Of a DNA stretch of 32,232 nucleotides, positions 23,999-31,638 are shown piece after piece. Made by a program: the position numbers and the translations under genes. Under the pieces are notes generated by a model. It did no database searches. It was not told the origin of the DNA and saw only the letters and a list, made by a program, of their open reading frames with translations. The stretch's first letter is position 1; every line of letters begins with the position of its first letter. The stretch spans positions 1 through 32,232 of the forward strand of contig JBDTVG010000050.1 in NCBI GenBank assembly GCA_040007395.1, written 5' to 3'. The DNA comes from DATGFK01 sp040007395. Lineage in GTDB: Bacteria > Chloroflexota > Anaerolineae > Aggregatilineales > UBA2796.

Positions 23999-25336
23999 AT
24001 GACGTTTCTAAGGACAGACATAGGCTTGTTGGCGCAACTGTTCAGCGATCCGCAGATCGCAGCGGAATTCTCGGATGAGCAGTTCACCCGATATGCGTTG
24101 ACGGTTGAGGCGGCGCTGGCAAAAGTGCAAGCCGATTTAGGGATCATCCCCGCCGATGCGGCTCAAGCCATCATCGCCGGGGCTGCCAGCCTGAAAGTTG
24201 ATAGCGAGCAACTGCGTAATGCTACAGAAAAAGATGGTATCCCTATCATTGACCTCGTTCGCCAGTTGCGAGCGCATGTCGGTGGTGAGGCCGCCTCATA
24301 CGTTCATTGGGGAGCAACGACACAGGATATTATGGACACAGCGCTGGTGCTGCAAATTCGGTCTAGTTTGAGCCACATTGAAAGCCGCTTGCATAATCTG
24401 ACACTCAATCTGGCTCGGCTGGCAGACCAGCATCGTAACACGCTGATGGCTGGACGCACCCACTCGCAACAAGCGCTGCCGCTGCCTTTCGGTTTCAAAG
24501 TCGCCGGGTGGCTGGCTCCACTGCTGCGTGATCGCCAACGCCTGACCGAGATCAAGCCCCGCCTATTGGTGATCGAATTAGGGGGTGGCGTGGGAACCCT
24601 CGCAGCGTTGGGTCAATCCGGTATTCGTGTTCAGCACGCACTCGCCGCTGAATTGGATCTCGCTGTTCCGCTGATGCCTTGGCATACCCAGCGGGATAGC
24701 TTAGTTGAATTGGCGGGCTGGCTATCGCTCGTGACAGGTAGCTTGGGCAAAATGGCTCAGGATATTATCTTGATGGCACAGACGGAAGTCGGAGAATTAC
24801 GCGAATCAGCCGATAGCTCGCGGGGCGGCTCTAGCACGATGCCACAGAAAAGCAACCCGATTGTCAGTGAACTGATCATCGCGGCGGCGCGTACTAACGC
24901 TACCTTGCTCTCAGCGATGCATCAGGCGTTGGTTCAAGAACATGAACGTGCCACTAGCGCTTGGCAGATCGAATGGCTCAACTTCCCACAGATGGTTTTG
25001 CTCACTGCTGCTGCTCTGAAAAAAGCCCAGTTCTTGAGCGTGAATCTCGTCGTAGATAGTGCGCGGATGCGTGACAATGTTCGTGCGTCTAACGGCTTGA
25101 TGTTGGCGGAGGCGCTTGATCTGGCGCTGGCACCTTTCTTGGGACGTGCCGAGGCCAAGAAACTCATCAGTGCCGCCTGTCAACGGGCAATTCAGGATAA
25201 CTTACATTTGGTCGATGTGGTGCATAGTCAAGTGGATGCCCCGCTAAACTGGGAAGCCTTGAAAGACGAAAGCGCTTATTTTGGATCGGCTAACGCTTTT
25301 ATTGATCGCGTTCTGCAAGAGGTAGAAAAGAGGTAA
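23999..25336 (+). CDS. pcaB: 3-carboxy-cis,cis-muconate cycloisomerase
   Basis: Lactonises the ring-cleavage product to 4-carboxymuconolactone. It belongs to the fumarase/aspartase fold, 445 residues. The superfamily signature SSTMPQKSNPIVSE gives the mobile catalytic loop. Upstream are YVHWGATTQDIMDTALVLQI and AGRTHSQQALPLPFGFKVAGW, both diagnostic of PcaB over adenylosuccinate lyase. It starts six bases after pcaG. Length and all three conserved regions are complete. Confidence 0.94.
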   Translation: MTFLRTDIGLLAQLFSDPQIAAEFSDEQFTRYALTVEAALAKVQADLGIIPADAAQAIIAGAASLKVDSEQLRNATEKDGIPIIDLVRQLRAHVGGEAASYVHWGATTQDIMDTALVLQIRSSLSHIESRLHNLTLNLARLADQHRNTLMAGRTHSQQALPLPFGFKVAGWLAPLLRDRQRLTEIKPRLLVIELGGGVGTLAALGQSGIRVQHALAAELDLAVPLMPWHTQRDSLVELAGWLSLVTGSLGKMAQDIILMAQTEVGELRESADSSRGGSSTMPQKSNPIVSELIIAAARTNATLLSAMHQALVQEHERATSAWQIEWLNFPQMVLLTAAALKKAQFLSVNLVVDSARMRDNVRASNGLMLAEALDLALAPFLGRAEAKKLISAACQRAIQDNLHLVDVVHSQVDAPLNWEALKDESAYFGSANAFIDRVLQEVEKR

Positions 25337-25345
25337 TCGGTAACC

Positions 25346-26617
25346 TTGAACGAAGTTGTCATTGTAAGCGCTGTCAGGACTCCGATAGGCGCAATTCGCG
25401 GGGCATTGTCCAGTGTTCGTCCAGACGATCTCGCCGCGTTGGTCATCAAAACCGCCGTCGAGCGTGCGGCGATTGATCCAGCGCAGATCGAAGAAGTGTA
25501 TATGGGCTGTGCTAATCAGGCAGGCGAGGATAACCGCAACGTGGCGCGGATGGGCTTGCTGCTGGCTGGACTGCCGCAGCATGTCGGCGGCGTTACGGTC
25601 AATCGCTTGTGCGCCAGTGGTTTGAATGCGGTCAATCAGGCGGCGCGGGCTATCAAGTGTGGTGAGGGGGATATTTTCGTAGCGGGCGGTGTCGAAAGCA
25701 TGACTCGCGCTCCCTATTCAATCCCCAAAAACCCGGAAGGCTTTGGGCCATCAGGCAACATTACAGGCTGGGACACGACGCTGGGCTGGCGTTACCCGAA
25801 CCCGAAAATGGAAGCGATGTTTCCGCTGGAAGCGATGGGCGAGACGGCTGAGAATATTTTCGAGATGAGCTGTGCTGGCAAGATCGCGGGTGGCGCGATC
25901 AGCCGTGAGGAGCAAGATCGGTTTTCGCTGCAAAGTCATCAACGTGCCGTCAATGCCATTGGTCAGGGCTATTTCAAGCGCGAAATCGTGCCAGTCACCA
26001 TCCCGCAATCGAGAAAAGACCCCATCATTGTTGATACAGATGAGCCGCCGCGCTATCGCAAGACTGATAAGGGTTACGAACTGACGACCAGTCTGGATAA
26101 GCTCGCTAGCCTGCGCCCTGTTTTCCGACAAGGGGGCAGCGTTACCGCCGGGAATTCCAGCGGCCTGAATGATGGCGCTTGCGCTCTGGTGCTTATGTCG
26201 CAGGACAAAGCCGTCGCGCTTGGCATCAAACCGCTGGCGCGTTGGATCGGTTCTGCTGCTACGGGTGTCGATCCCCGCGTGATGGGGCTTGGCCCGGTGA
26301 ACGCAACGCGCAAAGTCTTGCAGCGCACTGGACTCACATTGGAAGAGGTCGATCTTGTCGAACTTAACGAAGCCTTTGCGGTTCAGTCCATTGCAGTCAT
26401 GCGTGAATTAAGCTTGAGTGAAGCTAAAACCAATGTCAATGGTGGTGCGATTGCTCTGGGACACCCGCTTGGCTGTTCTGGCGCACGTATCTTGACGGCG
26501 TTGCTGTATGAGATGCAGCGCCGCGCTGAAGAAGGTCAGGCGATGCGCTATGGGTTGGCAACCCTATGTGTTGGGGTTGGTCAAGGCGAAGCCACCCTCA
26601 TCGAGTTAATGCCATGA
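25346..26617 (+). CDS. pcaF: Beta-ketoadipyl-CoA thiolase
   Basis: Cleaves 3-oxoadipyl-CoA to succinyl-CoA and acetyl-CoA, the last pathway step. A thiolase of 423 residues starting at TTG 25346, nine bases after pcaB. Catalytic residues lie in NRLCASGLNAVNQAAR (C89), GGAIALGHPLGCSGAR and LCVGVGQGEAT. The stretch MGCANQAGEDNRNVARMGLL is a close match to PcaF and separates it from general acetyl-CoA acetyltransferases. It is slightly longer than the usual 400 residues because of an enlarged segment after the ESMTRAPY motif. It overlaps the CoA-transferase gene by four bases (ATGA). Confidence 0.93.
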   Translation: MNEVVIVSAVRTPIGAIRGALSSVRPDDLAALVIKTAVERAAIDPAQIEEVYMGCANQAGEDNRNVARMGLLLAGLPQHVGGVTVNRLCASGLNAVNQAARAIKCGEGDIFVAGGVESMTRAPYSIPKNPEGFGPSGNITGWDTTLGWRYPNPKMEAMFPLEAMGETAENIFEMSCAGKIAGGAISREEQDRFSLQSHQRAVNAIGQGYFKREIVPVTIPQSRKDPIIVDTDEPPRYRKTDKGYELTTSLDKLASLRPVFRQGGSVTAGNSSGLNDGACALVLMSQDKAVALGIKPLARWIGSAATGVDPRVMGLGPVNATRKVLQRTGLTLEEVDLVELNEAFAVQSIAVMRELSLSEAKTNVNGGAIALGHPLGCSGARILTALLYEMQRRAEEGQAMRYGLATLCVGVGQGEATLIELMP

Positions 26618-27951
26618 AAAGAGTCTCACAAATCAATGCTGCTCAGGCTGCCGCCATGGTCAAGAATGGTGACGTGCTGATGGTCGGCGGCTTTGGCATG
26701 ACGGGCAATCCTGTCCACTTATTGCACGCACTCGCCGAAACCGAAACCAAAGAACTGACCTATATCGCCAACAATGTAGGCGAACCGGGGTTAGGCGGTG
26801 GTCGGTTGCTCAGGAACGGTCAGATCAAAAAAGCCATTGGGTCGTTTTTCACTAGCAACCCAGAGGCAGTAGCGGCAGCGCAATCTGGAGCCATCGCTGT
26901 CCAACTTATCCCGCAAGGGTCACTAGCCGAGGCTATCCGCGCTGGGGGTGCCGGGATCGGGGGCTTTTATACACCGACAGCGGCTGGCACAGTCATCGCT
27001 GCCGACAGTGAGACTAAAATAATCGATGGCAAATTGCAGGTCTTTGTGCCTGCGCTGCACGCCAATGTGGCCTTTGTTCGTGCTTGGACTGGGGATACGG
27101 CTGGCAATCTCGTCTACCGCCTGACCGAGCAAAACTTCAATAAAGCCATGGCAATGGCGGCTGATCTCGTCATTGCGGAAGTCGAAGAGATCGTGCCTGT
27201 TGGCGAACTTGACCCGAATTGTATTGACACGCCGGGTAACTATGTCGATTATCTGGTACAAGCGCACACGACTCTCGATGAGCTAGGCAGCTCGGCTTCT
27301 GTAGAAACGAGCAGTAAGCATGTCAGCGAAGACCGTATGAAGATTGCCCGCCGCGCACTGGCTGAACTCAAACTGGGCGATGTGGTCAACTTAGGTATCG
27401 GCATTCCCACATTGGTAGCTGACCTAATCACGCCGGAGCATGGCATCATTCTGCATACTGAAAATGGTATGCTAGGGCTAGGGCCTGCCCCTGAAGCGGG
27501 CGGTGCAATGGATTATCCGGTCAACGCGGGCAAGATTCCGGTGACAGCCTTACCGGGGTGCAGCTATTTCGACAGTGCAGACTCTTTCGCCATGATTCGC
27601 GGCGGGCATGTGGATGTCGCCATCATGGGCGGCTTGCAAGTGGACGAACACGCGAATTTAGCGAATTGGGCTGTGCCCGGTAAACCGCTGCTTGGCGTGG
27701 GCGGCGCAATGGATCTCGCTTCTGGGGCGCGCCGTTTGATTATTACGATGCTTCACACCAATCCAGACGGCACACCGAAAATTGTGCCCACCTGTACGCT
27801 CCCGCTTACAGCCAGTGGTGTAGTGGATATAATCATTACGGATCTGGCAGTCTTTACCTTCGTAGGGGGCAAGCTAACTTTATCGGAGTTGATGCCCGGT
27901 ACGACGATTGAAGAGGTACGCACCAAAACGACTGCGAGATTTGTAGAATAA
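26614..27951 (+). CDS. pcaIJ: Fused 3-oxoadipate CoA-transferase (PcaI-PcaJ)
   Basis: Transfers CoA from succinyl-CoA to 3-oxoadipate. Normally two separate subunits, here one 445-residue chain. The first half (1 to about 215) is PcaI-like, with MVGGFGMTGNP, TYIANNVGEPGLGGG and IGSFFTSNPEA. A linker of about 20 residues follows (SSASVETSSKHVSED). The second half (from about 240) is PcaJ-like, with VNLGIGIPTLVADL, the active-site glutamate E283 in HTENGMLGLGP, and HVDVAIMGGLQVDEHANLAN. ATG 26614 overlaps the pcaF stop; the longer frame from 26566 lies inside pcaF. No stop or frameshift separates the halves. Such fusion resembles mammalian SCOT in layout and fixes subunit stoichiometry. Confidence 0.92.
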   Translation: MKRVSQINAAQAAAMVKNGDVLMVGGFGMTGNPVHLLHALAETETKELTYIANNVGEPGLGGGRLLRNGQIKKAIGSFFTSNPEAVAAAQSGAIAVQLIPQGSLAEAIRAGGAGIGGFYTPTAAGTVIAADSETKIIDGKLQVFVPALHANVAFVRAWTGDTAGNLVYRLTEQNFNKAMAMAADLVIAEVEEIVPVGELDPNCIDTPGNYVDYLVQAHTTLDELGSSASVETSSKHVSEDRMKIARRALAELKLGDVVNLGIGIPTLVADLITPEHGIILHTENGMLGLGPAPEAGGAMDYPVNAGKIPVTALPGCSYFDSADSFAMIRGGHVDVAIMGGLQVDEHANLANWAVPGKPLLGVGGAMDLASGARRLIITMLHTNPDGTPKIVPTCTLPLTASGVVDIIITDLAVFTFVGGKLTLSELMPGTTIEEVRTKTTARFVE

Positions 27952-27976
27952 CCGGGCTGAGATAATCAGGACAACC

Positions 27977-27998
27977 ATATCGCAAAGTATTGCGATAT
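27977..27998. promoter_or_regulatory. Perfect dyad between pcaIJ and the MetE-like gene
   Basis: ATATCGCAA and TTGCGATAT are separated by AGTA, in the 96-base gap between the two genes. The 22-base length suits a dimeric regulator operator. It could also be a weak stem in the mRNA. It does not resemble the boxes upstream of the importer, so the last gene may have separate control. Confidence 0.55.
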
Positions 27999-28047
27999 TC
28001 GTTGGATAGTCAATTTTTGGGGAATATAGTGACGAGGAGAATATTTT

Positions 28048-29142
28048 ATGAATGCCTATCGAAGTGATGTAGTCGGCAGCTTGCTACGTCCAGAATACCT
28101 CAAGGAAGCCCGCAAACGATTTGAGGCTAACGAAATTAGTGACGCAGACTTTAAGAAAATCGAAGACCGTGCCGTGAATGAAGCCATCGACCTGCAACTT
28201 CAGGCGGGCTTGGATGTAATTAGCGATGGCGAGATGCGCCGTTACGCCTTTTATGGTCATCTCATTGACGCTGTAGACGGCTTTGACAAATATGGTGGAT
28301 GGGCAATTCCTTTCCGTAACGAGCAAGGTGAGGAGCTAGTTCTCAAGCGGCCTGTCGTGGTCTCCAAGCTGCGGCGTAAGCGCCATCTCTGTGCAGAGGA
28401 GTTTACTTATCTACGCGCCAAGACGGATCACCCTGCGAAAGCTACCTTGATCAACGCCCAACAGGCCGCCGCCTATTATGATCCTGAAAAGTCCAAAGCA
28501 GCCTATCCAACCATTGATGCATATTTGGCGGATGTAGTCGATATTTTGCGTACCGAAGTCGAGGAATTGATCCGTCTGGGCTGCACCTATATCCAAATTG
28601 ATGCACCTCAATATGGGGCATTACTTGACCCCGCTATTCGTGAGGGGTATCGGCAACGTGGCAATGACCCTGATGTGCTCTTGGCCCGTTGTATCGAATT
28701 GGACAATGCCGTGATTGATAACCACCCCAGTGTGACCTTTGGCATACATATTTGCCGGGGGAACAATCAGAGCAAATTCTATGCCAGTGGCGATTACGGG
28801 CCAATTGCCTCCAAAGTTTTCAGGGAGACTCATTTTCAGCGTTTTCTCGTTGAATACGACGATGCCCGATCGGGCGGCTTTGAACCCCTTCAATTCGTCC
28901 CCGAAGATCGAACGGTGGTGCTTGGGTTGGTAACTACCAAAAAGCCCATCATGGAAAGCAAAGATGAACTTAAAATGCGTATCCATGAGGCAGAAAAATA
29001 TATCCCGCTTCAGCGTCTAGCCTTGAGTCCTCAGTGCGGGTTTGCCTCAACAGAAGCAGGAAATTCGCTGACTTTTGCAGACGAGAAGGCCAAACTGCAA
29101 CTCGTAGCCCAAACCGCCCAAGAGGTCTGGAGTGCGTCTTGA
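28048..29142 (+). CDS. MetE-like cobalamin-independent methyltransferase (short form)
   Basis: A 364-residue protein corresponding to the C-terminal catalytic half of methionine synthase MetE. Zinc/thiol-activation ligands are visible as H234-x-C236 (FGIHICRGNN) and C330 (LSPQCGFAS). The start SDVVGSLLRPEYL matches the TTIGSFPRT-type folate region, and YIQIDAPQYG and VLGLVTTKKP are also typical. It lacks the N-terminal duplicate domain of full MetE. ATG 28048 has GAGGAG nine bases upstream. Short MetE-like enzymes use varied methyl donors and thiol acceptors. Placed at the end of an aromatic-demethylation cluster, it might handle released methyl groups; it might equally be an unrelated methionine synthase (inferred). 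Confidence 0.85.
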   Translation: MNAYRSDVVGSLLRPEYLKEARKRFEANEISDADFKKIEDRAVNEAIDLQLQAGLDVISDGEMRRYAFYGHLIDAVDGFDKYGGWAIPFRNEQGEELVLKRPVVVSKLRRKRHLCAEEFTYLRAKTDHPAKATLINAQQAAAYYDPEKSKAAYPTIDAYLADVVDILRTEVEELIRLGCTYIQIDAPQYGALLDPAIREGYRQRGNDPDVLLARCIELDNAVIDNHPSVTFGIHICRGNNQSKFYASGDYGPIASKVFRETHFQRFLVEYDDARSGGFEPLQFVPEDRTVVLGLVTTKKPIMESKDELKMRIHEAEKYIPLQRLALSPQCGFASTEAGNSLTFADEKAKLQLVAQTAQEVWSAS

Positions 29143-29149
29143 GGAAGAT

Positions 29150-29173
29150 TTCACCGAGCAATAGCTCGGTGAA
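29150..29173. terminator. Bidirectional terminator-like hairpin after the MetE-like gene
   Basis: TTCACCGAGC pairs fully with GCTCGGTGAA around the loop AATA, eight bases after the stop codon. It lies between convergent genes (MetE-like on plus, hydrolase pseudogene on minus). The T-tract is weak on both sides. Confidence 0.65.
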
Positions 29174-29209
29174 TAAATTACCTATTGATTATTGACCCGC
29201 ACTTTGGTT

Positions 29210-30057
29210 TTATGCTGGATAAGTTGCCAAAATATCCTGCACATATCGAGCGACCAAAGCGGACGATTCCATGGGAATAAAGTGTGAATGATCAGGCAAG
29301 TAAATATCTGTCCCATGTGAGAAACAGATGCTAGGTCAGGGGCGGTAGGAGACATACATAAATTGGTTGCGGGGCGTTCCAATCTGGGGCGCTCCAATAT
29401 CTTGCCTGACCGCATAACATAGACAGGGATCTGGATGGTTGCAGTTTCAGGATATATGTTGGCCTCGAAATCGGTAGAACCAGTGTACAGGTCAGCCTCG
29501 ATAACAGGTGGACAGGCCAAAACATACTCTTCGCCATTCACAATTGGCAAAAGGCCGTACTCGCAATAGTCACGGAGCACATCAGGGTCCCAGTAACGGA
29601 ACGGGAGCCGATCCTTGAAGCGCTCAAACATCCTATCGGGCGATTTCCATTGACCCAACCCGTATATTGCGTGCTAGCAAGGATCATAGGGTCAATGAGC
29701 AACAACGCTGAAAATGCCTGTGGCGCTAAGGCTGCTGCCAAGGCAACGGCATGACTACCCAGCGAATGTCCAATACCCGTTGATTGGGCAACTCGAGCTT
29801 TTGGGCAGGGATAGCGACATCTTGGCCAAGCGATCGCCACAAGTAAGGCGAGCCGGGTTTGTCGCGGCGACCATGCCCCGTAAATCGACAGCGTAGCAAT
29901 GCCGATTCTCCAAATTGGAGATCACTTGATCCCAGCATCGTGCATGAAAGCTGTTGCCGTGAACGAACAACAGTGGCGGCTCAACACCCACCTACGCAAA
30001 GAGTGTCAATGTTATGCCACTAACCTCAATACGAAATTGCCGGGGCTGATCAGTCAC
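29210..30057 (-). pseudogene. Decayed alpha/beta hydrolase, one stop and about four frameshifts
   Basis: Read leftward from GTG 30057 (CAGGAG five bases upstream still intact), the pieces assemble into one alpha/beta hydrolase of about 280 residues. Order of parts: PPLLFVHGNSFHARCWDQVI, AVDLRG, then GHGRRDKPGSPYL in another frame, GIGHSLGSHAVAL with the nucleophile serine in a third, RFKDRLPFRYWDPDVLRDYC, IPVYVMRSGKIL, and finally LPDHSHFIPMESSALVARYV with the catalytic histidine, ending at TAA 29210-29212. Lesions are TAG at 29992-29994, a lost base in a G-run near 29877, and shifts at about 29790-29860, 29658-29690 and 29318-29330. It follows the PadR gene by 36 bases on the same strand, so it was probably PadR's operon partner. 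Confidence 0.85.
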
Positions 30058-30093
30058 CAAGTCTCCTGAAGATTAACCCGCATCAAGACGCAT

Positions 30094-30810
30094 TTATGTG
30101 TCTAGGGAGTCGTCGCATGTTCCCCATACGGATGACCCGTCTACCAGTTGTGGATCAACTATATTCTCTGGCTCGCTAACCTTATCCATCGCCTCTGTCG
30201 CTCGCCCTTGCGCGGCTTCCTGAAACACTTGACGTGTCCTCGCCACGCTCGTGGCACGCTCGATCCAGTTTAGTTGAGCTTGTGCAAGCTGTATATCGTG
30301 TTCAAGACATAGCAAAACGCCGACTTGCTGTGGATCTGTTGCTATTTCTGGCGCGCCAAAACGCTTTTGCATTCGTTTACGGATGACTTGCAATGTACGC
30401 AGGCGATCCTGTGTCTGGCGTTCGACTGACACGAGCATCTCTGTAAATGCTTCTGGCGGCATTAAATCCGATGACCAGACACGGAGCATTAGCTCACTCT
30501 TCTGACGTGTGTCATCCAGTGGGGATTGAAGCCACTCAACAAGGTGCGCTCTTCCAACCGACGTTAGCGAATAGACACGCCGTGCCGGACCTGCGCTGCT
30601 GTTTTCCAACTGTGACTGAATGTAGCCTGTTCGTTCAAGCTGTTTAAGCTGCGGATAGATTTGAGAATCGTGTGCGTGCCAGCCAAACGCTAATGAGGAA
30701 GCAAAGCGCTTCTTGAGGTCATAGCCTGAGAGTGATACCCGTTCAAGCAATTCTAGAATGGCATAGCCAAGCATATTGGGGGATTGGTTGGCGGAGGGTC
30801 TGTTAGTCAT
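30094..30810 (-). CDS. PadR-family transcriptional regulator
   Basis: A 238-residue DNA-binding regulator. The N-terminal PadR winged helix spans about residues 12-90: MLGYAILELLERVSLSGYDL, FASSLAFGWHAHDSQIYPQL, KQLERTGYIQSQ and RVYSLTSVGRAHLVEWL. The C-terminal dimerisation helices (Vir_C-like) follow, with ERQTQDRLRTLQVI and CLEHDIQLAQAQLNW. PadR proteins commonly derepress phenolic-acid metabolism. It reads away from the pca cluster and is followed by the broken hydrolase. Its own promoter region (30811-30860) has a TCGATA/TATCGA dyad and box A, which is shared with the importer promoter at 13391. Control of the aromatic operon is inferred from this. Confidence 0.9.
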   Translation of the reverse strand: MTNRPSANQSPNMLGYAILELLERVSLSGYDLKKRFASSLAFGWHAHDSQIYPQLKQLERTGYIQSQLENSSAGPARRVYSLTSVGRAHLVEWLQSPLDDTRQKSELMLRVWSSDLMPPEAFTEMLVSVERQTQDRLRTLQVIRKRMQKRFGAPEIATDPQQVGVLLCLEHDIQLAQAQLNWIERATSVARTRQVFQEAAQGRATEAMDKVSEPENIVDPQLVDGSSVWGTCDDSLDT

Positions 30811-30818
30811 AGTTTTGG

Positions 30819-30840
30819 TCGATATTGACCTATCTATCGA
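30819..30840. promoter_or_regulatory. Dyad next to the PadR start
   Basis: TCGATA and TATCGA are separated by ten bases, immediately upstream of the PadR start codon. This is a suitable place for autorepression. The arms are short, so support is moderate. Confidence 0.4.
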
Positions 30841-30857
30841 AATGATTAGTTACTGGA
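30831..30857. promoter_or_regulatory. Shared box A (copy 2)
   Basis: Matches 13391-13419, with a two-base gap and two substitutions, and the 13-mer ATTAGTTACTGGA is identical. It overlaps the PadR-proximal dyad. Confidence 0.55.
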
Positions 30858-30958
30858 CGATCTCTGATTTAGGTCTAGTATACCATCTCATTGCCATCAG
30901 TACTTCATAATAGACCATACTTTGCTTTGAGACAATAGCCGGTTGAAACGGTTGATAG

Positions 30959-30982
30959 TATCTAAATGTTGAGTTAGTATAC
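30959..30982. promoter_or_regulatory. Shared box B (copy 2)
   Basis: Matches 13522-13545 with three substitutions. Distance from box A is 114 bases here and 115 bases at the importer, so the two promoter regions appear to share an ancestor or a common regulator. In this copy the right half-site of the dyad has drifted (AGTTA). Confidence 0.55.
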
Positions 30983-31078
30983 CGAATTAGACGTGCCAAT
31001 CATTAATCTGCCAGATCTACCGTTAGAATCTTATGGTTTAGAGGACAAGTTCGTTCAGTGACATAAAAATTCCCTTAT

Positions 31079-31473
31079 ATGCTAATTCGCTGTGGCAATG
31101 CCAATGATGGCATTGGCAATCGCCCTGTTCAATATATTGTTGAAGATGATGCTTGGGACCCCGAAAAGACTGCCCAAGCCTCCGCCAAGCTAGTAAATGA
31201 TGATAAGGTTGTTGCCCTCGTTGGCGGCACGGGCTTTGTCGAGTGTGCCACAAATGCGAAACTCTACGCCGACAATAATGTGCTCGACATCGCGGGGTGG
31301 GTGTTCCGCGAGAGTGCTTTGAATCAAAAATATCGCACCGACAAATGGGGCCGCGACTGAGCAACATTGGTGCGGCTCAGTATGCCTACAAGATCTACGG
31401 AGCCAAAAAGTTTACTTGTATAGCCCCCAACATCCCTAATATTAGCGTATTGAGGGTACTTTTGCGTTTCTGA
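31079..31473 (+). pseudogene. Fragment of a LivK-type ABC substrate-binding protein
   Basis: Two frames encode parts of one periplasmic binding protein. The first (31079-31360) contains NANDGIGNRPVQYIVEDDAW, then DPEKTAQASAKLV and KVVALVGGTGFVECATNAKL. The second frame opens in the same region (ATG 31345) and continues with LSNIGAAQYAYKIYGAKKFT before a stop at 31471-31473. The N-terminal signal peptide and the whole C-terminal lobe are missing. It is clearly related in fold to the intact protein at 13746, but the sequences differ too much for a recent copy. It probably belonged to another importer once controlled with the PadR gene. Confidence 0.8.
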
Positions 31474-31638
31474 GATGACTTTCGCATTGCGGGAAGTATA
31501 ATCCTACTAGTCTGCTGACAGTAAGCGGCTGGCCTCTACCCGATAAAAGACGATGAATAGCCATCTTTATCCATAGTTCGTGCTTGCATCAATCATGTGA
31601 TCGCCTTTGTGTGAATGTGTACTCTGCGAGGAATAGTC

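Noticed and set aside
29182..29658. Separate 158-codon minus-strand gene
   Set aside because: Its sequence is the C-terminal half of the alpha/beta hydrolase whose other parts lie in adjacent frames. The last third is out of frame relative to the true histidine-containing end.
31079..31473. Binding-protein fragment as a recent duplicate of the importer's binding protein at 13746
   Set aside because: Fold motifs align but residues differ widely, whereas the upstream boxes are more alike. Separate origin with shared regulation fits better.
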